Shown piece after piece: positions 50,961 through 62,125 of a stretch of 64,000 nt of DNA. Source of the stretch: Paralichthys olivaceus. Its lineage: Eukaryota > Chordata > Actinopteri > Pleuronectiformes > Paralichthyidae. The notes below the pieces were generated by a model, which was not told the origin of the DNA, searched no databases, and was given only the letters and a program-made list of their open reading frames with translations. The DNA is taken from contig NC_091111.1 of the NCBI RefSeq assembly GCF_024713975.1, positions 1,116,001-1,180,000 of the forward strand. The letters run 5' to 3'. Position numbers and translations under genes: made by a program. Positions within the stretch are counted from its first letter, which is position 1, and the number at the start of each line of letters is the position of its first letter.

Positions 50961-51835
50961 TCTCTGTGCTCGGGTGCCTCCGGCAGGCGATACGTCTTGA
51001 TTTGAGAACTGTCAGCAGTGGTGGGGAGCTGATAGAGGCTGGAGGCGGGGGGGTACAGGGGGTGGGTGGGAGTATTACCCTGATTCTTCATCAGATTGCA
51101 GGTGGAGAAGAGATGAAGGAGAAGAAAAATGGAGGAAGAGGATGTTAGAGTGATGGAGAGGAAAAGAGGAGGTGGTGTGAGAGATAAATATGTTGCCCAC
51201 TCACTGAATTTGTTTAGTCGACCCACACAGACAGATTTACCTCCCACCACCCCAGTGGCTCACAGCTGCCTATAATCTTAAATAAAAACATCTCATATAC
51301 ATATACAGTGTGTTTTAGTGCCCTGGCCCATTTGGAGTTCTGTGGTCTTATTTTAGACATGGCGTCATCTACATAGCTATTGTCCATCATGAACTCCAGA
51401 GAATAAAATAAGATAATCCTCGATCTAAATATGCATAATTTATATATTATATAAAATATTATATATATATATTTTTTTTTTAAATATTACAGCAGCAGTG
51501 TCAAAAATAGTATCAGTAAGAAATAATGAGTAACATGCAATACATAAGTATAAGAATAATAATACTTAACTTTAAGAATAATAATACTTAAGTGTAAGGA
51601 AATATAGAAAATATAAATACATGTAAATGGAATAAAAATTTATATATCCAGTGACAAAAAAGAAAGTAAAATATGTGGTGTGAGAATATGTACAGTGAAT
51701 GGATTGCACATGAATCACTGTATTGTACAGACAGAATGAATATTGGAGAGTTAATAGACTTAAACTAGAGTTCAAGTGCAGTCCATAATGGGTACATGTA
51801 GTTCTACTTGTACAGTGTTACTGCTGAATGTCCAC

Positions 51836-52200
51836 ACAATCGGGTTCAGACTTTTCTGGAGGTGGCCTCTCACACATGAAAAACGCAGCAGGAGATTATC
51901 CACTCATTTACGTTCACAACAGCAGAGGACTCTCTGGAGCGTTCAGGTGAGGGGTGGTATAGCAGGCAGAGGCAGCATGTAAAGTATTTCATTCTGTTTT
52001 TGTTGACAGCACATCGACATCAGTGTATTTGTATTCTGTCTTTTTTTGCATCTGACAAATGTTCGAAATGCCATCAACACCCTGTAGAGGATCTCCCACA
52101 TTCTCCAGAGTTTTTATTGTGGGGCTGGCCAGATAAACGTCTCATTCGGACATTTGCGTTCTCACATCTCTCATTGAAGCAACATCACAAATTGTGTTTT
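51836..52200 (+). repeat. Local repeat family, copy A
   Basis: First of four related copies confined to 51.8-63.8 kb. Shared blocks are AATCGGGTTCAGACTT, AACGCAGCAGGAGATT, GCAGGCAGAGGCAGCATG and GTTTTTGTTGACAGCACATC. A later block with ATTCGGACATTTGCGTTCTC is shared with copy B. No coding content and no terminal repeats are obvious. Confidence 0.7.
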
Positions 52201-52544
52201 ATTTTCTTAATTTTGTCCACCATGTCTATCAGTGCAGCTGAAATCTGTACAGTTACATGAGCTGAAAATAAATGGTCACATCATAAATTAAAACCCTGTG
52301 TGAATTCAGACTTAATTCTGGTGGGGGAATAATAATTATAAATTATAACTATTATAAAAAAAAAATTAACTGTAGAACCTGTCCAGGTTATGCTAAAACT
52401 TCCAAAGTCCCAGAGAAAGAGACAGAAAAGAAAAGAGAGGACACAGAGTCCTCAGTGTCTCAGAGTCCTGTGTTATTGAAAAGAAACGATTGAATTTAAA
52501 TTAAGCTGTTCTAGTCTTATTTAGGCAATTTTAGGATTCTGTGT

Positions 52545-52637
52545 CTTGCCCACATGCAGACTGGAGGAGCTGGGGGTCGACCAACTGACCCTCAGGTCAG
52601 CAGATGAGCCACTCTACCTCCTGAGCCACAACTGCCC
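52545..52637 (-). mobile_element. SINE head fragment, minus strand
   Basis: Only the tRNA-like head remains (GGGGGTCGACCAACTGACCC, then CTACCTCCTGAGCCACAACT). It lies left of the GQWHYM exon of meis2. Confidence 0.6.
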
Positions 52638-53060
52638 AGATAGACTACGCCAGATTTTAGAGCTGTGGAACACTGATGCAGAGAGCGTTGGACATGTTTC
52701 CAATTCTTTCTTCAGGCAGACACTTTAAAACAGTTTTAAGTGTATACGCCAATCATTCTAAAAATAACTTTCATGTTCCGAGAGAACTAATGCTCAACAT
52801 TATGGAGATCATAGTAATTATTATTATTATTATTATTACATTATTATATTAATATAACTATTGAGACTGATTATTACCTTAAAATTGAAGCAGAAAGACA
52901 AAAGGAAACTGGGATATTGAAATAATTACTTGAGTGAATCTGCTTCTTTCATTAACATGAGAATGATTGGCTCGGTGAGGAGGGGGAGTACTGAGCAGAG
53001 GTACTGAGAAAAGACTACTCACTTCACCCTGTTGTTGAGGCTCGCCTCAGTGGAGTGGTT

Positions 53061-53119
53061 TTACATGTAGTGCCACTGCCCGTCCATGCCCATGTTCATA
53101 CCCATGCCACCCATGGGGC
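53061..53119 (-). CDS. meis2: meis2 terminal coding exon (GQWHYM ending)
   Basis: Last coding exon of the short-tail MEIS isoform. After the TTTGCAG acceptor, two bases complete Gly and the frame reads PMGGMGMNMGMDGQWHYM, then TAA at 53063-53061. The ending MDGQWHYM is the MEIS2 form; MEIS1 has MEGQWHYM. Together with KRQKK in the homeodomain exon and linkage to gjd2, this settles the name as meis2. The 3' UTR must lie to the left. I could not choose a poly(A) signal with confidence; TTTATT (AATAAA on the minus strand) occurs near 52198 and 52114, the latter inside a repeat. Confidence 0.95.
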
Positions 53120-53661
53120 CTGCAAACGAAGCGAACAAACACTGTTAAACACCAACAACATGACAGACCACTCAGACAGCACTGCTCTCTGACATCACTG
53201 CTGTAGCTTCAGCTCTGATGGTAACACAACCTAAGACCAGCCACACAAAGGTAAAGAAGCAGAAGCACATTCTCTCACTGAAGAGCTCATGTGAATCACA
53301 GCCCTCTCATCTGAGTCAAATTGGAACCTGCCATAGGACTAATGCTTTATAATGTTCCATGCAAGAGTAGAATAATCCTAATCAGCATACACAGAACATC
53401 CCATGTTACCTCATCATATTGAGTCATTCCTTTTACATTTGCAGGAAATGATGTATTACGTTTGTAGTAGGCAACTGCTATTACGTTTGTGCGATTATTA
53501 CATTAAAAACAGATTTGTACTACAATTGAGGTTTATTGAGCGTGTGGGCTGTTATTATGTTCCAGCGCTTCTTTCTTGACTGGTTGGAGACTCAGCTAAA
53601 CAAAAGTAGAAAGTGACGCTGGACATTTTGTCCTTGGTGGTTTGATACATGTAGGTCTTAC

Positions 53662-53751
53662 CTCCAGGTCGGAGACCCATGTGCTGCTGCCCATCAAGAA
53701 CAAAGCCTCCCATTGGCTGGCCATCTGGACTGTAAGCTGTACCCTGACTCA
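53662..53751 (-). CDS. meis2: meis2 exon: post-homeodomain VSQG...QQHMG segment
   Basis: A 90-nt exon with a TTACAG acceptor and GTAAG donor. With the G carried over it reads [20 protein letters not shown] and [10 protein letters not shown], ending one base into a Gly codon. AYSP and [10 protein letters not shown] are closer to MEIS2 (AYSPEGQPMGSFVLD) than to MEIS1 ([15 protein letters not shown]). This region belongs to the C-terminal activation part of the protein. Its 1-nt end phase fits both the exon at 53061-53119 and the possible alternative exon at 49366-49586, so the donor could serve two endings. Confidence 0.95.
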
Positions 53752-53935
53752 CTGTAAGAGGAGAAACCCGACTGTCAGAGTTCCTTAATAACCAAACATT
53801 GTGCACATAAAGTTTCACGCTGCACCTGCACTACAGTATCTGTCCATTTTCTCACACGGTCTCTAGCTCCACAGTATAGAACAGTATAGAAAGAAATATT
53901 CAGTACACTGAAGAGTGAATGAAGTGCAGCTTTAC

Positions 53936-53994
53936 CTGCTCTGTTGGACTGGTCAATCATAGGCTGGACTATTCTCCTCCTTGCATTAATAAAC
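53936..53994 (-). CDS. meis2: meis2 exon: recognition helix WFINARRRI
   Basis: A 59-nt exon between a CCCAG acceptor and a GTAAAG donor. It completes the split Trp and reads FINARRRIVQPMIDQSNRA, then leaves one G for the next codon. WFINARRR is the DNA-contacting third helix of the homeodomain. The Ile in WFINAR (homeodomain position 50) is the usual MEIS/PREP residue and underlies recognition of TGACAG. In mammals an alternative acceptor after this exon adds GFLLDPS; I see no equivalent in the intron here. Confidence 0.96.
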
Positions 53995-55084
53995 CTGGGA
54001 AAAAGAAAATGATCATGTTAATTCAGACTTAAGAAAATGAAAAGAAAATTGAAAAGCGTTCACATTTAGTACACATGTACCTCAGCGAAATTGTAAAGTT
54101 GGAACCCAGGTATGTGATAAAATTAAGGGTCATTTTATAGCTTTTCATTGGTTTCCCCCTGTAACAGAGGAATTCCAGTGATGGAAGTTACATTCATTCA
54201 ATAAGGCCATGAGAAATAGTCAAAAGCCTTAAAAAATATTTGGTTGTCTTGTTATTTATTAGTTGTAGACTTAAATCTATGTTGTGTAGATTATGTTAAT
54301 CAGTTCATTACAAAATTAAGGAAAACAAATATTCTGTCTTCCTTCTTAAATTCAAAAATTATTATTAAATTCTTATTAAAAGTGTGTCTTTGCTCTGTCC
54401 TTTGCTCCCCTGCCCCTAACATTATTGTATAAATCTAAAATACACAGCATTTACAAAAACTGTCCATTTTAGCTTTTGAAGAAGTGGAGCCTCACCGTGT
54501 CTCCAGGGATCTGACAAATAATCTACTTTATTCCGATTGACATAATGTGGGGTATTAAGAGAAAGTCATATAGCTGGAAAAATCTATTGATCTGGGTTAA
54601 GCCATGTAGCCTCAGGCTGTGATGGGGCTAACTGCTTTGCCAATGCTTTGCCAATGATACATCTAGCAGTCAGACAGTACGGTGATTTAGCATGCTTTGA
54701 TATCTGTGTTGGATTAAGCCTTGCCGATAGACCTGTGAATGTTGGTGGTTATGGAAGTTAGTCTGTTGGAAAGATGAGCTATACAAATAAAATAGCCAGC
54801 CATGGATGTATCGATGCCGAACACTAGCCTCACTTTGATCCTTAAGAAAAGGCTTCATCTGATGATCATGAGCCACAGTTCCACAGAGCATATCACACTG
54901 AAAACAGCTAAATGAATGTGGTGTCTGTGTGTTTGCATCACAGCCCAGATTGAGATGAAGAGGAAATATGCACTTTGTAGTTAAGTCTGTATGTTTTTTT
55001 AAACTGTGTATGAATGTGTGGCTGGATCTGATCTTGAGAACAGTCACGTGTTATGTGACAATGCAGATATTCAGATCTGACTTA

Positions 55085-55228
<144 letters not shown>

Positions 55229-55718
55229 TTAGAGGTCTCCACATGTATGATGACAGGAATCCTCCCACTCAGGAGGTGCTTGTCCCTTCCAGGAGCAGTA
55301 TTTCCTGCAAGTGAGTTAACAGGTCAACTCTGGAAAATGGAAGCTAACCACAGTTGTGGCCCCAAACACTACAGGCTGAGAGCGCGTGGCATTGTGTGAC
55401 AGTATTTGACATTGGTTGACAAACGATCGGGTGGGATATAAAAAGGCACAATGGTGGCTATTGTTTTGGGCCCCGATATGGCCAGGCCCCCTGTCACCTA
55501 CAACCCCTCCCCACCTTGCTCCATCCCTGTCCCTGTCCTGGTCCCTCCGCTTACTCTGTGTATGAGACAGTGGGAGGGGGTGGCAGATGGCAGACAGAGG
55601 TGACCTGTACACTGAGAGCAGGGTCGTGCGCCAGTCCCCATTCTACTGCTGTCAGATCAGCGGCCGCCTCCTGTGGTCATCAGTGAAGGATGAGCTTCCA
55701 AGCACTTCATTCTTAGAG

Positions 55719-55719
<1 letters not shown>

Positions 55720-55778
<59 letters not shown>
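55720..55778. repeat. (CA)n microsatellite
   Basis: CA run of about 59 bp in a meis2 intron. Confidence 0.97.
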
Positions 55779-55780
<2 letters not shown>

Positions 55781-55831
55781 CTCACTATAAGCGATCCTCC
55801 CAGCTCTGTGAAGCCAGACGTGAACTAAACA

Positions 55832-56215
55832 GAATCGGGTCCGGACTTTATCTGGTGGCTTCCTTGGACACATTGACATTGGTTCACTCTAGGAATCAAG
55901 GTTCACTCTTCAGGAATCTGTTGAGGCAAGGGGTGTGGAGCAGGCGGAGGCAGGATGCAATGTATTAATTCTGCTGCAGAGATCAGGTGTTTTTGTTTAC
56001 AACACATAGACACCTTCATTGGCCTTTATTACCAAAAGCTCTCTTAACATCCTGCCAGTGTCTATATGTATGGCACTGCTTTTTCATTTTTTTATCTTTC
56101 TTTAAGAAACACACCCACTCGCTCATGGTGAATTCTGAGGACTATCTCCTGCTGTGTTCTCACATGGGCGCATTCGAACATTGTGCTTATAAGCGGGCTG
56201 GTCGGAAAAACTATT
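55832..56215 (+). repeat. Local repeat family, copy B
   Basis: Contains AATCGGGTCCGGACTT, GTGTGGAGCAGGCGGAGGCA, GTTTTTGTTTACAACACATA, CAGTGTCTATATGTATGGCA and GCATTCGAACATT. It lies in the meis2 intron between the two homeodomain exons. Confidence 0.7.
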
Positions 56216-56859
56216 GGCCATTAGCAGCTATTTATATGATTGGACAGAGACCATAATGTTCCTTCAAGGAATAAGAGGACCATGTTGAGCCACTGTATTG
56301 TCGACAAATGTATTGATATGTAAACTAAAACAAAAAAAGGAATTGGGATAAATGCACTCTTTTGGAATGAAAAACTTTGTTGGGAACAAGCGGTACATAG
56401 TTTAGTTTTTCTTATTGGATTTTGGCATATTTGTATATAATTAAGGCATCATAGATGCACAAGAATCAACAAGTAATCAAAAGTTATATCTCCACAGAGA
56501 GAACAATCAAAGTCCAGCTCACTCTGTCAGGATACTTGTGACCTTTAGTGGATTCCAGGTTTACTCCCCAAACTTCAGTCTTTCAGTGTGGCTAAATGCA
56601 GGGTTGCATGGAAACCAACAGTTGCGACCAGGCTAATGGGCCAATAATGAATAATATAATGAATTGAAACCTTTCACAGCTGCTTTCTTTGTAGCTTCCT
56701 CAGAAGGGGATGTTTTAAGGGGTTTTCAGAATAGATGACAAAAGCATGAGGCTACAGCTAGCTGTGGACTCACCCCCGCCCCCAACTACACACACACACA
56801 GCCCACTGCGGGCCTCACACTGAAATGTCTGACAAAACATAATCCCGCTCCTTTCACAC

Positions 56860-57420
56860 CCTCAACGCCCGATGAATGCCTGATCGCATGGGTGTTGCAA
56901 CAGGCCTTTCAGAGGCCAAAGTCCCCATACACACTTTTCATAGGTACATCCTGCCATGGCAAACACTTGTGCAGAACAAATTAAGCCTGAAAGGGGATGA
57001 GGAACAGCGAGGGGATAATTCAATTATCCTCCTTTTTTATCTGGAAAATCTAAAGGTGGCCTTTGGAAAGGAAGGAATTACCCCAAGTACAGGACCTGTG
57101 TGGGCCTTTTACAAACCAAACAACTCAGTGGATATACGACATCTAAGAGCAGCAGAGAAAACGGAGGAAGAAGCAGTGGTGGTATCTTTTGGACCTTGGA
57201 TAAAAGGTAAAGCTCTCCTCATAGGGACTTTCTCTCCCCCTTGTATTGAGCTCCAACACGCCGCGGCTGCTTCTGAATGGAATGCTTCTGATGTTGATTT
57301 CGGTACAAACGCTGTACAAACCCGAGACTGGTATTTCAGAAAGGACCTATACAGTTCATCTTTCCTTTGGTCTCTTACAATGGAACAAAGACAAACTTAG
57401 TTCCAAGTTGCTTAGGGGGA
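56860..57420. other. CNE-like block 7 (meis2 intron)
   Basis: A repeat-free intronic block close to the first homeodomain exon, with GGGGATAATTCAATTATCCT and GGAAGGAATTACCCC. An open frame of 174 codons crosses it on the plus strand but has no recognisable domain; an ORF of this length is expected about once by chance in a window this size. Confidence 0.3.
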
Positions 57421-57650
57421 ATTTAGCCTGAGCTCATTCTTGGCCGCAAGGGCATCATTTCAAACAACTGTTGCCTGATGGAGGGCCTTGGGTTAGACAA
57501 CATCCATGTCTATCATTGAGGTGAAATCGGTGTTGAGTTATTGTTAGAGAGAAGATGACAAATCCTGTGTTTTGAATCTATAAAAAGCTACAGCTGGATT
57601 TGGCTTGAGTGGAAAAGGAACTCATCAGGATCCAGAATAGATTCCCTTAC

Positions 57651-57790
57651 CGTAAGGTGCTGGAAGAGCCACGCTCTCATAATGTTTGTGGCCACTTTAG
57701 GGAAAATGCCTCGTTTCTTCTGCCTCTTCTTGTCCTGGTCATCCTCATCTCCTGTGCCCGGTGATGCCAGGCTGTTGTCGAGGCCGTCTC
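57651..57790 (-). CDS. meis2: meis2 exon: acidic linker and first half of homeodomain
   Basis: Exon of a MEIS-family TALE homeodomain transcription factor, a nuclear cofactor of PBX and HOX proteins. On the minus strand, after a CAG acceptor (57791), two bases complete a split Gly codon. The frame then reads [40 protein letters not shown] and LFQHLT, ending in phase 0 at a GTAAGG donor (57650). This is helix 1 and most of helix 2 of the homeodomain. KRQKK points to MEIS2; MEIS1 has KRHKK. The acidic linker is two residues shorter than the usual DDDDPDKDKK, giving 140 nt rather than 146. The preceding Hth/PBC-interaction exons were not found between here and 64000, which fits the very large introns of this gene in vertebrates. 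Confidence 0.97.
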
Positions 57791-58429
57791 CTGCGATCAG
57801 AGACAAGAGAAGTCACGTTACGAGAAAGAATTAATTTGGCCCTGTCGCCTTCATCCTCCTCCGCAAAATTGTGCTGTGAAAAGGCAGACGGAGGAAAATT
57901 GCATTCCTCCGTGGCACGGCACCACAAGATTTTTCCTCTCACCTCTGCTTGACTCCCTGGCCACTGGATAATGAAGAGGAGTTTGTAGTGTGGAAGCTCA
58001 ATAAAAGCAAGAGCTATTAATTCAATCTGAGCCACGCGTTTGACATGAGGTAATGACTGCAGGAGCTGTGTGCCTGTCATGAAATAATGAACGTTCAAAC
58101 TGCAGTCAGACTCACTGCTATGTAGGCAACTCTTATTTATATGTGACCTCTGTTTGAGATAAGACTAATGATTTCCTTATACATAAAGGGGGGAAAACAA
58201 CAACAAAAGTACAGCCTTTGAATGGAGTAGAAACCCAGGAACATCAAACCCAATGTTGTTTGAAGTTGGAAGCAAGATATTCGCTTGGGGTACTGAAGCA
58301 GAATGAGGGGGGTGTGGGTGGGTGAGTCTGTAGGACATGAAGCCATCACCCTTGTGTTCTCACGTGTTCACTGACCGACCCTCTCCCACCCCCACCCTCA
58401 AGACAGCGTCTGTGTTGGATTGTCTGCGG

Positions 58430-58870
58430 CGCTGCATCATGCCGGGCCCTGGATCCTGCCATTAGTAGCATCCCTGTTTGATTTCAGCAGGAAGCAGGCA
58501 TGGATCGAGCCATAAGGCTTCCTTTAAGCTGAGATTTCCGCCCCTGCTAGCTAACTCTCTCCATCTCGCAACACAAGGGGCGCACCACTCCCTCTCCCTC
58601 TCTGCCATTAATTGTGCATCAGCCGAGATGATTTACTTTTAACAGTGGTGGTTATTTTTCTTGCCCTCGGGGCAGAGAAGCCTTGAAAGCCTGCCTGGAG
58701 GGCATGTGAATAATGCATCTGAGAGACTCCTCCCCCGAGGCGGGACAGGAACCCTACTTTTCTTAAGATTTGCCCTAGCATGTCTTTTTGTTTTTAGAGA
58801 TGCATCAATCAAGCACGCCTATATGAGCCATATTCATACATGAATATTTCAGCTAATGAATATTGACATT
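58430..58870. other. CNE-like block 8 (meis2 intron)
   Basis: Upstream of the first homeodomain exon. It contains TCTGCCATTAATTGTGCATC, GAGATGATTTACTTTTAAC, GTGAATAATGCATCTG and the inverted repeat at 58830-58847. No repeat family or exon is recognised. Candidate intronic enhancer of meis2. Confidence 0.4.
58830..58847. promoter_or_regulatory. Perfect inverted repeat of ATGAATAT
   Basis: ATATTCATACATGAATAT has two 8-bp arms and a 2-bp spacer, followed at once by TAATGAATATT. The half sites resemble POU/homeodomain targets. It lies in a CNE-like block of the meis2 intron. Confidence 0.4.
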
Positions 58871-59635
58871 AAAAAGGATGTGATCTAGGGTCGGGGCTGT
58901 GGGGGTTGTGGGAGTTTTGACTGATGGTGTCCAGCTCTGAGATACAGAGTACGGATTTCACACTGCCCCTGCCCTCCACCTCTTTCACAGCTTGTTGGTT
59001 AAGTTACGTCTTTCAGAGCGCAGGTTCCCTCAGGTGCTGCTGGGGGTGAGAGCGAGTCTTTTTTAAAAAAATAAAATCATCTAATTCCGCACTGTCTAGC
59101 AGTACCATACTTTTATTTTATATTCTGAATCATCTTGTTCCAGCTTTTCATTGCTTTACTTACAACCGCTACAGGAAGTGGAGGGTTTGAGCACAACGAG
59201 TTAAAGTGTTCCCAGACATCTGAATAATTCCTTCCAATCTATCGTCAGTCAGTCTTATGATGGATATATATATATATATATCCTTCTATCACAAGCAATT
59301 TCTGTTCATCATGTACACTATCTGTACACCGCCCACATCAATGTAATATATTGCAACAAAAGACAACAAAAAACAAAATGGCAGTTCAGTCTGAGGCTTT
59401 TTGCAAAATGAACACAGAAAAGTTAAAGGACATTTGATCTTTTTTCTAATATATTCTTCAAGACCTGCTTGATGTAACTGATCAGAATGGTGTTGAAGAA
59501 GAAAAGAAGTTCATTCAGCATAGCTATAATTGCATATATCAAAGAGAGGACGCAATAATAAATAGTGTGCTAATGATGGCTTGAGTGTTACTGTAGTGTG
59601 ATTCATCATCAGACCATAAAGCTATACTGTGTGCA

Positions 59636-59662
59636 AAGAAAGAAAGAAAGAAAGAAAGAAAG
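59636..59662. repeat. (GAAA)n microsatellite
   Basis: About six GAAA units. Confidence 0.92.
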
Positions 59663-61099
59663 ACGTGAGCGGCCTAATTATATCTAAGGAATAGAATATA
59701 TCTAAGGAAGGCATGTTGTTCTCCATCTCTACCCCCCACCCTCGACACCCCACCCTAGTCCACCTCCTCTCCTCATCCCTCTTTCTTCTGCTCCAGAGAG
59801 AGAGCCGCAGGGCACATCCTACGCTACACTAATCGCTTCTGACTGTTCCCCGGCAACTCGGCCAATCTAACCAGTGTGTGACGGTGCAGTCTCAAAGTCA
59901 TACACCCATGCAAGTCTCTCATGCCCCCTTCACCTCCGCCCGCTCTTCTCTCTCCACATCCCCCTCCCCTGCTCCACCCTGCCTGCCAGTGTCTGCACGC
60001 AGGACACTGGAGGGGGTGTGTGTGGTGGAGGGTGGGGAGGTGGGTATTACCGCAGGGATGGCTAGAATATTGCCCCGGGGCTAAGAAGAAAAACACACAC
60101 AAAAAACAGCACCCTGAGATATGAAGAGAAGTGGTCCTGTCCTTTCTCCCCTCCACCTCTGCTGCTCTTATACACTCTGTTCAGCTCTGTTCTTAAAATC
60201 CTCTTCTCTGGTAAGACTCTGCCAACCCTCTCACTTAATGGCTTTTCTCTTTTCTGCTCTGCTCCCTGCCACAATTAAAACATTCAGAATCAACCAGAGA
60301 AATCTCCATCTGAATTCACATTTTCCTCAGTTAGCTGCTGATGAATAAATTCAGACAGATTTTATGGTGGGCATGAGGTTAGTTCTGTAACATTCCAACT
60401 CTAAAAGCTTAGCCTGTAACTCTCTACAATCTCTTACTGACAAATAATAGTTCTGTCTCCTCTATGACCATTGTTTTTGTTTCTGTTTCTTCATTTTTTT
60501 ATCTCATAAATGCTTATTGATGTACTTTTTGTTTTCCAATTAATTTAGCACAAATTCAATTTGTTTATGATCCTGTATTATGTCTTGCTCTTTGCTGAAG
60601 GTGGTGTGTGAGTTTAAATGGATTAGAAATTGGTGGATTAATGTGAGATGTATTTGCAATTTGATGTGTACAATGTCATTGTATAAGATGCATGCAAACT
60701 GTTGTGCATCAACATGTGACTAAGTTATTAAAGATAAAATAAAGAGATATTCATTATAAGTATTCAAAGCCTGCCTGCAGTCAGATCATTTAAACTGAGT
60801 CTAAGAAGATACTTATGCGTTTGAATAGAGTTTGTGAAGCAACTTTTCTTGAAATGAATAAAAAGTTTGATATACATGTATTTATGACTACAGTGGCACT
60901 CAGCTAGTAATAGAAAGGGCTCAGCAATAGAAAACTATGATTTGGAAAGATGTCTAAAAGTTTGCAGTGTAAATTTGCACTTGCATTGGATTCTTTTTCA
61001 TCAGCAAAATGCTTCATCTTCTTTTTTGTTTTAATTATAGTTTAATAACACCGTAGACAAAACAGTAAGATCTGGACGTTTAAAACTATATTTCCAAAT

Positions 61100-61440
61100 G
61101 CACTTCTATTTTCTCATTAGTCTCCTCTGTCTGTGGACCAGTGGCTGTTACGCTGGGCCAGGCAGTCAGCGGATGACGTGTCCATAAGACAAAGTGCAAA
61201 GCGTCTGGCAGAACTGATTGCCGCACCCCCAGCTGCATCAGTGATGCAAAGCCGTCGCAGTCTGCTTAATGAGCTCAGAGGGGCCCTGATCCATCATCAG
61301 TGACACCTTTTGGCTCCTCCCCTTATTAGACATGATACATACTAAATGCAGTGCTCTGGAAGGCTTCCAAAACAAAGGGAATCCTCTGTGTGAGGGGGCG
61401 AACATGATGATTAGAAGCTGTCAATGGGGAAATGCAACTG
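61100..61440. other. CNE-like block 9 (meis2 intron) with a small open frame
   Basis: Complex sequence with CpG, including GTTACGCTGGGCCAGGCAGT and GCGGATGACGTGTCC. On the plus strand, 61121-61303 is open for 60 codons after an acceptor-like CTATTTTCTCATTAG. Either a CNE or a small unknown exon; I favour the CNE. Confidence 0.35.
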
Positions 61441-61834
61441 TTTAAAGCTTAATATAAGTGTCTGTTTGTGTGTGAATAATATTTTTATGCACGTTGGAAA
61501 ATAAAACATAGTTCTTCACTTAAATCTGAACTTTGTTTATGGTGCTAACAGCACTGAAAATAGGTAAAAACAACATATCTATCCAAAACATTGTCCATTC
61601 ATCTGCTTTGTTACTATAGTTTTGTACTATGGACAAAGGGATGATCTGGAACTGGACCGATAAATAATTGTGCACGTCATCTGGTGCCATTTAAAAATCA
61701 GACTTTATTTAGAAGTGTAGGCCACAAGTTAAAAGTAACACCTAAACAGCAGTATCAGGATTGTTTTTGTTGTAGTGTGTGTGACCACCAAATGATCACA
61801 AGCCTTTTTCAGACACAACCTCAGAGTAAAATCC

Positions 61835-62125
61835 AAACAATTGGGTCCGGAGTTTACCCAGAGTTTACCCAGAGTTTGCCTCCCACACACGGCCAACGCA
61901 GCGGGAGGTTTTCTGCACAGACGCGTTCACAACATCATCAGAATGATCCAGGTGAGAGGTGGAGCAGTCTGGTGCAGCAGACAGAGGCAGGAAGTGACAG
62001 ATTAACTCTGCTGTGTGGATCATGCAATTTTGTTTACAGGACCCCAACACTGTCGTCAGCTCTTATCACCACAAACTCTCTTGACATCTTTGTCGGTGTC
62101 TTCTACATGTGTGTCTTTTACAACC
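61835..62125 (+). repeat. Local repeat family, copy C
   Basis: Contains CAATTGGGTCCGGAGTTTAC, AACGCAGCGGGAGGTTTTC, TTCACAACATCATCAGAATG, AGACAGAGGCAGGAAG and TGTCTTCTACATGTGTGTC. A 12-bp piece near its start (AGAGTTTACCC) is tandemly repeated. Confidence 0.7.

Noticed and set aside
56876..57400. Plus-strand open frame of 174 codons in the meis2 intron
   Set aside because: No family, no splice context, antisense to meis2; roughly one frame of this length is expected by chance in 64 kb on six frames. The DNA is better read as a possible CNE.
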